Source of the DNA: Sphingomonas piscis
GTDB lineage: Bacteria > Pseudomonadota > Alphaproteobacteria > Sphingomonadales > Sphingomonadaceae
Direction: 5' to 3'
Assembly (NCBI RefSeq): GCF_011300455.1
Contig: NZ_CP049869.1
Span: forward strand, 868,001 to 932,000
Length of the DNA: 64,000 bases
Part shown: positions 37,262 through 44,304 of the stretch, one piece after another
How positions within the stretch are numbered: the first letter of the stretch is position 1
Layout: the number at the start of each line of letters is the position of its first letter
Position numbers and translations under genes: made by a program
The notes under the pieces: model-generated
What the model was told of the DNA's origin: nothing
Seen by the model: only the letters and a program-made list of their open reading frames with translations
Database searches by the model: none

Positions 37262-38182
37262 ATGGTTGATTTGAGCCGCCGGCGTCTTTTGGCTGGTGCG
37301 GGGCTGCTGTCGGCGGGAGCATTGCTGCCCGGCTGCATGACGGCGCCGGCAGGCGGAAGTGGACGCATCCCGCCGGGCATTCAGTTGTGGACGGTCAAGG
37401 AAGAGGTCGCAAAGGACCTCGACGGCACGTTGCGGGCCCTTCGTACCATCGGGTTCAAGCGGGTCGAGGGCGCCGGTTGGCATGGTCGCACGCCGGCCCA
37501 GTTCCGCAAGTCGCTGGACGATGCCGGCCTGACGATGACCTCGGCGCACTACGGCCTCAAGGATCTGATCGACGACGCCGAAGGCAAGCTCGCCTTCGCC
37601 CGCGACGTTGGCGTTCCCTACGTGGTCGCCTCGTCGCCTGCCCCGCGCACGGCGCTCGACCTTAGCAAGCCGTGGCCGGTCGCGGTGGCTGAGGCGATGA
37701 CGCCGGCCGACTGGCAGTCCAACGCCGAGGCGATGAACCGCATCGGCGCCCGCGCCCGGGAGATGGGCATGCGGTTCGGCTACCACAATCACAATGCCGA
37801 GCTGGTCGGCGAACTCGGCCGCACACCGCTCGACGAGATCGTGCGCCTGACCGACCCGGCCAATGTGGTGCTGGAACTCGACATCGGCTGGGTTGCCTCG
37901 GCCGGGTGGGATCCCCTCACCATCATCGCCCGCCACGCGCCGCGCATCCACCTGCTGCACATCAAGGACATTAAGACTAGCGAGCGGGCGCCCGGCAAGA
38001 TGGTCGCCGACCCGAGCAGCACCGTACTTGGTCAGGGCACGATCGACTGGCCGGCCGTGTTCCGCGCCGTTCGTGGCTCGCCGATCCACAGCTATTTCTA
38101 CGAGCAGGAAGACCCGTTCACGGAGCCGCCCTTGCAGGCGGCGGCCAAGAGCCTGGCCTACCTGCGCAGCATCAGCATTTAA
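37262..38182 (+). CDS. Sugar phosphate isomerase/epimerase-like TIM barrel, exported
   Basis: 306 residues of the AP-endonuclease-2-like (xylose isomerase-like) barrel family. The signal (SRRRLLAGAGLLSAGALLPGC) combines a twin-arginine motif with a lipobox, so the protein is probably periplasmic and lipidated. Barrel and metal-ligand regions visible are GIQLWTVKEEV, RFGYHNHNAEL, VLELDIGWVASAG and IHLLHIKDIK. Homologous barrels act as epimerases or as 3-keto-glycoside lyases, so cleavage or isomerisation of a keto-sugar is plausible. GAGAGGG before the ATG at 37262 rules against an earlier TTG. Confidence 0.85.
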   Translation: MVDLSRRRLLAGAGLLSAGALLPGCMTAPAGGSGRIPPGIQLWTVKEEVAKDLDGTLRALRTIGFKRVEGAGWHGRTPAQFRKSLDDAGLTMTSAHYGLKDLIDDAEGKLAFARDVGVPYVVASSPAPRTALDLSKPWPVAVAEAMTPADWQSNAEAMNRIGARAREMGMRFGYHNHNAELVGELGRTPLDEIVRLTDPANVVLELDIGWVASAGWDPLTIIARHAPRIHLLHIKDIKTSERAPGKMVADPSSTVLGQGTIDWPAVFRAVRGSPIHSYFYEQEDPFTEPPLQAAAKSLAYLRSISI

Positions 38183-38191
38183 GGTACCCGC

Positions 38192-39343
38192 ATGCTTGTG
38201 AAGGATCCTATTCGGTACGCCATGATCGGCGGCGGCGAAGGCGCGTTCATCGGCCCGGTCCACCGCACCGCGGCAGCCATCGCCGGCAATTGCCAGTTGG
38301 TCGCAGGCGCGCTCAGCAGCGATCCCGAGCGGGCGCGCCGTTCGGGCGAGGCGATCGGCCTTGCGCCGGATCGCAGCTACACCAGCATCGCCGACCTGAT
38401 CGCGGGCGAAAAGGCCCGTCCCGACGGCGCGGAATTTATCGCCATCGTCACGCCCAACCACGTCCATGCGCCGGCGGCGATCGCGGCGCTTGAAGCCGGC
38501 TTTCCGGTGCTTTGCGACAAGCCGCTGACCGACACGTTGCAGGCTGCGTTCGACATTGAGGCTGCAGCGCAGCGTACCGGCGGCATGCTGGGCGTTACCC
38601 ACACCTACAACGCTTATCCGATGGCACGTCAGGCGCGGGAGCTGATCACCGGCGGCAAATATGGTGCGGTGCGCCGCGTCGCCGTGAAATACACCCAAGG
38701 CTGGCTCGCCAAGGCGGAGGACGGCGTCGGCAAGCAGGCCGAATGGCGCACCGATCCCAAGCGCTCAGGTCTTGCCGGCGCCTTCGGAGACATTGGTACC
38801 CACGCCTTCAACCTCGTCGAGTTCATGACCGGAGAGACGGTGACAAAGCTCGCCGCCGAACTGCGGGCTGCGGTCGAGGGCCGCCAGCTCGACGACGACG
38901 GAATGGCGATGTTCCACCTCCATGGCGGCGGACGCGGCACCCTGGTGGCGAGCCAGGTCTGCACCGGGGATGCCAACGGCTTGGCCATCTCGATCTGGTG
39001 CGAGGATGCAGGTTTCCACTGGGACCAGGAGCATCCCAACCACCTGCGCGTGAACCCGCGTGGGCAGCCGGAGCAGACCTGGACGCCGGGCGTCGACCGA
39101 AAATATCTGGGCGAACCGGCGATGATCGTCACCCGCACGCCGTCGGGCCATCCGGAAGGCTATCTCGAAGCCTTCGCCAACATCTACCACGACTTTGCCA
39201 AGGCCGTGCGCGGCGAGACGCTCGCCCACCCCGCCTTCACCGACCTTGCCGACGCGATGCGCGGCATGAAGTTCATCCAGGCCGCCCACGACAGCAGCGC
39301 CCAGGGCGCGGCGTGGGTCGACATCGACGGAGTTACAGCATGA
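38192..39343 (+). CDS. Cytosolic Gfo/Idh/MocA family oxidoreductase
   Basis: 383 residues with no signal peptide. The Rossmann region reads RYAMIGGGEGAFIGPVHRTA and the family motif is CDKPLTDTLQAAF, with DKP in place of the more common EKP. The C-terminal domain includes GAFGDIGTHAFNLVEFMTGE. Family members such as ThuB reduce or oxidise 3-keto-sugars at C3, and that role would fit here after import. It follows the lipoprotein TIM barrel by nine bases. Its stop overlaps the next ATG (ATGA). Confidence 0.88.
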   Translation: MLVKDPIRYAMIGGGEGAFIGPVHRTAAAIAGNCQLVAGALSSDPERARRSGEAIGLAPDRSYTSIADLIAGEKARPDGAEFIAIVTPNHVHAPAAIAALEAGFPVLCDKPLTDTLQAAFDIEAAAQRTGGMLGVTHTYNAYPMARQARELITGGKYGAVRRVAVKYTQGWLAKAEDGVGKQAEWRTDPKRSGLAGAFGDIGTHAFNLVEFMTGETVTKLAAELRAAVEGRQLDDDGMAMFHLHGGGRGTLVASQVCTGDANGLAISIWCEDAGFHWDQEHPNHLRVNPRGQPEQTWTPGVDRKYLGEPAMIVTRTPSGHPEGYLEAFANIYHDFAKAVRGETLAHPAFTDLADAMRGMKFIQAAHDSSAQGAAWVDIDGVTA

Positions 39344-40389
39344 AGGGTCCCGCCATCTTCCTCGCCCAGTTTGCGGGCGATCAGGAGCCGTTCAACAGCT
39401 TGCCGAGCATGGCCAAGTGGGCGGCCGAGCTCGGCTACAAGGGCATCCAGATCCCGACATGGGACGGGCGTCTGTTCGACCTGAAAAAGGCCGCGGAGAG
39501 CCAGGATTATTGCGACGAGGTGCAAGGCATCTGCCGTGAGGCCGGAGTCGAGGTGACGGAACTGTCGACCCACCTTCAGGGACAGCTGGTTGCCGTTCAC
39601 CCGGCTTATGACGAATTGTTCGATGCCTTTGCGGCGCCCGAAGTGCAGGGCAAGCCCAAGGAGCGGACAGAGTGGGCGATCGATCAGGTCAAGATGGCCG
39701 CGCGCGCCAGCCGTCGCCTTGACCTCAACGCCCATGCGACCTTCTCCGGTGCCCTCCTTTGGCACACAGTCTACCCGTGGCCTCAGCGTCCGGCCGGCCT
39801 GGTCGACGAAGGCTTTGCCGAGCTTGCTCGCCGCTGGACACCGATCCTCGATGTGTTTGAGGAGAATGGCGTCGATGCGGCTTACGAGCTTCATCCCGGC
39901 GAGGATCTGCACGACGGCGTCACCTTTGAGCGCTTCCTGGAGTCGGTCGGCAATCACCCGCGTGCCAACATCCTCTACGATCCGAGCCATTTCGTGCTGC
40001 AGCAGCTCGACTACCTGCAGTTCATCGATTTCTACCACGAGCGGATCAAATGCTTCCACGTCAAGGACGCGGAGTTCCGCCCATCGGGCAAAGCTGGCGT
40101 CTACGGCAGCTATTCGGGCTGGCAGGAGCGGCCCGGCCGCTTCCGTTCGCTCGGCGACGGTGAGATCGACTTCGGCGGCATCTTCTCCAAGTTCACGCAG
40201 TACGGCTACGAAGGCTGGGCAGTGCTGGAGTGGGAATGCGCGCTGAAGCATCCCGAGCAGGGTGCCGCAGAAGGCGCGCCGTTCATCGAGGCGCACATGA
40301 TCCGCAAGGCCGAGAAAGCATTCGACGATTTCGCCGGCGCCGGTCTAGACCATGAAAAAATCAAGCGCGTCCTCGGGCTCGCTCAATAA
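39340..40389 (+). CDS. Cytosolic sugar phosphate isomerase/epimerase-like TIM barrel
   Basis: 349 residues with the xylose isomerase-like barrel. Likely metal-site strands are AYELHPGEDLHDG, NILYDPSHFVLQQLDYL, CFHVKDAEF and the C-terminal AVLEWECALKHPEQGA. There is no signal peptide, which separates it from the exported barrel two genes upstream. The ATG overlaps the preceding stop by four bases; an earlier in-frame start lies inside the Gfo/Idh gene. With that partner it probably converts a keto-sugar to a central-metabolism intermediate. Exact chemistry is unknown. Confidence 0.86.
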   Translation: MKGPAIFLAQFAGDQEPFNSLPSMAKWAAELGYKGIQIPTWDGRLFDLKKAAESQDYCDEVQGICREAGVEVTELSTHLQGQLVAVHPAYDELFDAFAAPEVQGKPKERTEWAIDQVKMAARASRRLDLNAHATFSGALLWHTVYPWPQRPAGLVDEGFAELARRWTPILDVFEENGVDAAYELHPGEDLHDGVTFERFLESVGNHPRANILYDPSHFVLQQLDYLQFIDFYHERIKCFHVKDAEFRPSGKAGVYGSYSGWQERPGRFRSLGDGEIDFGGIFSKFTQYGYEGWAVLEWECALKHPEQGAAEGAPFIEAHMIRKAEKAFDDFAGAGLDHEKIKRVLGLAQ

Positions 40390-40413
40390 CAGCAAGATAG
40401 GGAGGGGACACTC

Positions 40414-41730
40414 ATGGACCGGCAGTACGATAACCGCCGCACGATCTACTGGATCTGCGTGCTGGCACTGTTCATCGCCGCATTCGCCAACTCGGTTCGT
40501 GCCGGCGCGGCAGGCGCGATGAAGGCGGCCCTGCTCGATCCGATCGACGCCCAGCATTCGGGCGAGATGATCGGCACCGTGCTCGGCAATTCCTTCCTCG
40601 GCTTCGCGATCAGCCTGCTGGTGATCAGTCCCCTGCTCGACCGCATCGGCGCGAAGCGCATCGTTCTGTTCGCCGCCGCCTGCTTCATCGTCGGGCCGGC
40701 GCTGGTGCTTCTGGCCGGCTCTTCGGGGTCGTCGGTGGTGCTCCTGCTCAACGTCGCCATGGTGATCTGGGGCTTTGGCTGGGGAGCGACGGAGGCGTCG
40801 ATCAACCCAGTCATCGCCAGCGCGTACTCAGAGGAAAAGACCGGCAAGCTCAATGCGCTGCACGCCTGGTGGCCGGCCGGCCTGATCGTCGGCGGTCTCC
40901 TCTCGGTATTGTTCTTCAAGTCGCTGAACCTGCCGTGGCAGGCGCTCGTCGGCTTGTGCATCGTGCCGGCGGTTGCGCTTGCGGTCTGGGCGTCGCGTCA
41001 CACCTTCCCCGTCACGGAAAGCACCGTCGCGGGCGTCAGCTTCGGCGACATGATGGCCGAACCGTTCAAGCGCCCGGGCTTCTGGGTGTTCTTTTTCATC
41101 ATGTTTCTGGTGGCCTCGAGCGAGCTTGCACCGGGCGCATGGGTCGATGTCAGCCTCAGCAACACGGTCGGCATGTCGGGCATCCTAGTGCTGGTCTACG
41201 TGTCTGCCATCATGTTCGTCATGCGGCACTTCGCGGGCGCGCTTGCCCACCGTTTTTCTGACATGGGCCTGCTGCTGATGTGCACCGTTCCCGCAGCGAT
41301 CGGCCTCTACATGCTGAGCCAGGCAAACTCGCCGGTCACGGCGCTGGTGGCGGCGACGGTCTGGGCATTCGGCGTCTGCTTTATGTGGCCGACGATGCTC
41401 GCCGCCGTGTCGCGGCGCTACCCGCGCTCGGGCTCCTGGGGTATCGGCTTGCTCGGCTTCGCTGGCGCGCTCGCCATCTACTTCGTGCTGCCGCAGCTCG
41501 GAGCGATCTACGACCGGGCCAAGCTGGAAGCGGCCGGCGGCGATGCGGCGTTCGCGTCTCTTCAAGCAGGACCGGAAATGCAGCGGGTGCTCGCTTATGC
41601 TGCGGAGCAGAGCTTCCAGGCCATTGCCGTAATTCCCGTGATCCTGTTCTTCATCTTCGGCGCCGTCTGGCTGGTAGAACGGCGGAAGCGCGGAAACGAC
41701 GACGGGACGTCGATCGGAACACCGCTCTGA
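40414..41730 (+). CDS. MFS transporter, probable sugar importer
   Basis: 438 residues with about twelve transmembrane segments and a short basic C-terminal tail (VERRKRGNDD). The loop 2-3 motif reads SPLLDRIGAKRIVLFAAA, a variant of the MFS signature D-R-x-G-R-R. The central loop is short. GGGAGGGG lies upstream of the ATG. It is the last gene of the Gfo/Idh-isomerase operon, so it probably imports the sugar or keto-sugar made in the periplasm. The direction and substrate are inferred from context only. Confidence 0.87.
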   Translation: MDRQYDNRRTIYWICVLALFIAAFANSVRAGAAGAMKAALLDPIDAQHSGEMIGTVLGNSFLGFAISLLVISPLLDRIGAKRIVLFAAACFIVGPALVLLAGSSGSSVVLLLNVAMVIWGFGWGATEASINPVIASAYSEEKTGKLNALHAWWPAGLIVGGLLSVLFFKSLNLPWQALVGLCIVPAVALAVWASRHTFPVTESTVAGVSFGDMMAEPFKRPGFWVFFFIMFLVASSELAPGAWVDVSLSNTVGMSGILVLVYVSAIMFVMRHFAGALAHRFSDMGLLLMCTVPAAIGLYMLSQANSPVTALVAATVWAFGVCFMWPTMLAAVSRRYPRSGSWGIGLLGFAGALAIYFVLPQLGAIYDRAKLEAAGGDAAFASLQAGPEMQRVLAYAAEQSFQAIAVIPVILFFIFGAVWLVERRKRGNDDGTSIGTPL

Positions 41731-41796
41731 CGATCGCGACCATTAAACTAGGATAATTCTCGGTAACTCGGCCATGGCTCGCGCATTAAAGCAGCC

Positions 41797-42051
41797 ATGG
41801 CCCGTTATTTTTTCGACCTGAAGAACGATGTCGATGTCCGCGACGAGGAAGGTCGGGAGCTTGCCGGCCTCGATGAGGTTCGGACGGCCGCGGTCGCGGA
41901 AGCACGAGAGATGATGACCGAAAGCGTGCTTTCGGGTCACCTAAACCTCGATCATTTCATCCAGGTCCGCGATGAAGGCGGCACCGTGGTTTTGGTGATG
42001 CGGTTTGCCGAAGCCGTCGATGTTACCTCACGTGATGAACACATAGATTAG
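41797..42051 (+). CDS. Small DUF6894-like protein
   Basis: 84 residues, acidic. MARYFFDLKNDVDVRDEEGREL followed by LDEVRTAAVAEAREMM is the pattern of DUF6894 proteins, short cytosolic proteins frequent in Alphaproteobacteria. No function is known. It lies alone between the MFS gene and the regulator pair. No strong ribosome binding site precedes the ATG. Confidence 0.68.
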   Translation: MARYFFDLKNDVDVRDEEGRELAGLDEVRTAAVAEAREMMTESVLSGHLNLDHFIQVRDEGGTVVLVMRFAEAVDVTSRDEHID

Positions 42052-42215
42052 GACCCTCTTCGTACACCTGTGATAAGCCGAGCAACTTCAAACAGTTAAA
42101 TGACGCCATGTCTCGCTTCTGATAAGGAAGGGACATCGCCAGGCAGATAACCGGGCTCTGGCGACTGAGAGAGGCTGCGCGCTCCCGCCCCCAATCATGT
42201 CGCGGGAGACTATAG

Positions 42216-42978
42216 TTGACGCCCCCCAGGACTCCTTCCGAACCTAGCCTGCAGCCGCTGCTGAGGAAGCTGGGCTACTGGCAGCCGCTGTCGCCCGAAG
42301 ATCGCAAAGGCTATCCTTGATCTTCCGCACACGGTCCGGCGCTGCGAACCGGGCAATTACATCATCCGGGAGCATGACCGGGCGGAGAACGCCTGTGTGA
42401 TCCTTTCGGGCTTCGCGATCCGCCATAAAATCGTCGGCGGCGGCCATCGGCAAATCCTGTCCATCCACATGAGGGGCGAAGCGGTCGACCTGCAGAACAC
42501 GTTGCTGCGCACGTCCGACCATAGCGTCCAGATGCTGTCGCGCGGGGATGTCGCGTTGATCGCGCGTTCAAAGATCGAGCAGCTCGCCTTCGAACGGCCG
42601 GCGGTTGGCAAGGCGATGTGGATCGATACGCTGGTGGACGCCTCCATTCACCGGGAATGGGTCGCCAACATCGGCCGCCGCGACGCAAAGACCCGCATTG
42701 CGCACCTGCTTTGCGAATTATCGCTGCGCCTGAAGGTCGCCGGCCTTGGCGATCAGGACAATTACGAGATGCCGCTGACGCAGGAGCAGCTTGCCGATGC
42801 GACCGGCTTGACGCCTGTCCACGTCAACCGCAGCATCAAATATCTTGAGGCCGAAGGATTGATCGAACGCATAAGCCCGCGGTCGATCACTATCGGCGAC
42901 TGGCGCAAGCTTGCCGACTTCGGCGACTTCAACAGCCAGTATCTGCACCTTCAGGATGGCGAGCCGGCACTGGCCTAA
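42216..42978 (+). pseudogene. Crp/Fnr-family regulator with a one-base frameshift
   Basis: A paralogue of the intact regulator just downstream, broken near its 5' end. A TTG at 42216, seven bases after GGGAG, opens a frame reading SLQPLLRKLGYWQPLSPEDRK that aligns with the paralogue but stops at 42318-42320. From about 42310 the continuation AILDLPHTVRRCEPGNYIIRE is in the next frame and runs to 42978 with the cAMP-binding-like fold and the HTH (LTQEQLADATGLTPVHVNRSIKYL). Removing one G of the GG at 42309-42310 restores one open frame of about 253 codons. It could be a pseudogene, a +1 frameshift or a sequencing error. A truncated product from 42397 lacks half the sensor domain. Confidence 0.8.
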
Positions 42979-43014
42979 AGGGCAGCTTTTCGCCAAAAAT
43001 TATCACTGTTTACT

Positions 43015-43025
43015 GGAACAGTTCC
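43015..43025. promoter_or_regulatory. Palindrome GGAACAGTTCC before the intact Crp/Fnr gene
   Basis: An 11-base palindrome (five-base arms around a central A) lies 67 bases before the intact regulator gene and overlaps an ACTGTT-N6-AACAGT repeat at 43005-43022. It could be an autoregulatory site. It does not match the classic Crp or Fnr half-sites. Confidence 0.35.
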
Positions 43026-43092
43026 TGGCGCTTAACATTGGTGAAGGAACCCTCACGCGAGGCAAGTTAGTCCAGCGCATCACTAGTACGCG

Positions 43093-43830
43093 ATGAGTGC
43101 CCCGTTGAGCGAACCCTCCTTGCTGACACCGCTGCTTCAAAGGTGGGGTCGCGCAGTCCAACTGACCAACGAAGACAAGCAGGCCATCATGGCCCTGCCG
43201 AGCACGCGCCGCATCTTCGAGCGCGATACCTACATCGTCCGGGAAGGCGAACCCCCTAACAACTGCAACCTGATCCTGCGCGGTTTCGCTTTCCGGCAGA
43301 AGCTGGTGAGCAACGGCGCCCGGCAGATCATCTCCCTGCACATTCCCGGCGAGTTCGTCGATCTTCAGAACATCCTGTTCGATGTTGCCGACGACAGCGT
43401 GCAGAGCCTCGGCCGTTCGGAAGTCGCGGTGGTGCCGAAGGCGGCGCTGACCGACCTGTTCGCGGCCAACCCGAACATCCGGCGCGCGGCGTGGCTCGAC
43501 ACGCTGGTGGATGCATCGGTGTTCCGGGAGTGGGTCGTGAACCTTGGCCGGCGGGACGCGCGCGGCCGTATCGCCCACCTTCTGTGCGAGCTGATGGCGC
43601 GGCTGAAGGCCTCCGGCCTGATGGACAGCCCCGTCTGCGACTTCCCGCTGACTCAGGAACAGATCGCCGACGCGACTGGCCTGACGCCCGTCCACACCAA
43701 CCGGACTTTGCAGATGCTGCGCAGAGACGGGCTGATCAACCTGTCGTCAAGCAAGCTGACGATCCTGGACTGGAAGAAGCTGGCCGACATCGGCGACTTC
43801 AACGATCGCTACCTTCACCACGCGGGCTGA
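43093..43830 (+). CDS. Crp/Fnr-family transcriptional regulator
   Basis: 245 residues. The N-terminal cyclic-nucleotide-binding-like beta roll reads FERDTYIVREGEPPNNCNLILRGFAFRQK and IPGEFVDLQNILF. The C-terminal winged HTH has LTQEQIADATGLTPVHTNRTLQMLRRDGLI. There is no N-terminal cysteine cluster, so it is not an oxygen-sensing Fnr type. The cyclic nucleotide arginine-serine pocket of true Crp is also not evident, so the ligand is unknown. It lies 114 bases after its frameshifted paralogue and may replace it. Possible targets include the metal-receptor genes downstream. Confidence 0.9.
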   Translation: MSAPLSEPSLLTPLLQRWGRAVQLTNEDKQAIMALPSTRRIFERDTYIVREGEPPNNCNLILRGFAFRQKLVSNGARQIISLHIPGEFVDLQNILFDVADDSVQSLGRSEVAVVPKAALTDLFAANPNIRRAAWLDTLVDASVFREWVVNLGRRDARGRIAHLLCELMARLKASGLMDSPVCDFPLTQEQIADATGLTPVHTNRTLQMLRRDGLINLSSSKLTILDWKKLADIGDFNDRYLHHAG

Positions 43831-43861
43831 TCCGTCCTAGCGGACGGCTCTCGCCGCGCTT

Positions 43862-44269
43862 ATGAGCGATCCGATGCGCGGCCAGCCAGCCAGATTCGCC
43901 TTCGCCGCGATCCTGTTCGCGCTGACCGTGCGCCTGATGGTGCCCACGGGCTGGATGCCCGCCCCCGAAGGTGGGTTCAACATCGTGCCCTGCATCGCGG
44001 CAGCGCCGGCGCCTGCAGCCAAACACGGCCACGGCGGGCATGATGACCATGGCAAGAACCACGACAGCAGCAAGGAACACGGCAAGAGCGCCGACTGTGT
44101 TTTCGCGCCGCTGCTGGCAAGCGCGATGCTGCCGGACCTTGCGGTGCCCACAACGCCTTTCCTGTCCGTGCGGACGGTACCGGTTCCCGCCCCTCGGGGC
44201 GCGGCCAACCTGCCGACCGGTCCGCCGGCCCTTCCTCCACCCTCCACGGGACCGCCAGCCCTCGCCTGA
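43862..44269 (+). CDS. DUF2946-like histidine-rich membrane-anchored protein
   Basis: 135 residues. One hydrophobic segment near the N terminus (FAFAAILFALTVRLMVPTGW) is followed by a His/Asp/Lys-rich stretch (KHGHGGHDDHGKNHDSSKEHGK), a cysteine in ADCVFAPLL and a proline-rich tail. This resembles DUF2946 proteins, which are often encoded next to TonB receptors thought to take up copper or other metals. The His-rich region suggests metal binding. The TonB receptor gene starts 35 bases downstream. Confidence 0.7.
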   Translation: MSDPMRGQPARFAFAAILFALTVRLMVPTGWMPAPEGGFNIVPCIAAAPAPAAKHGHGGHDDHGKNHDSSKEHGKSADCVFAPLLASAMLPDLAVPTTPFLSVRTVPVPAPRGAANLPTGPPALPPPSTGPPALA

Positions 44270-44304
44270 TCCGCACCATTCGCGACTTAATCAGGTGACC
44301 AAAT

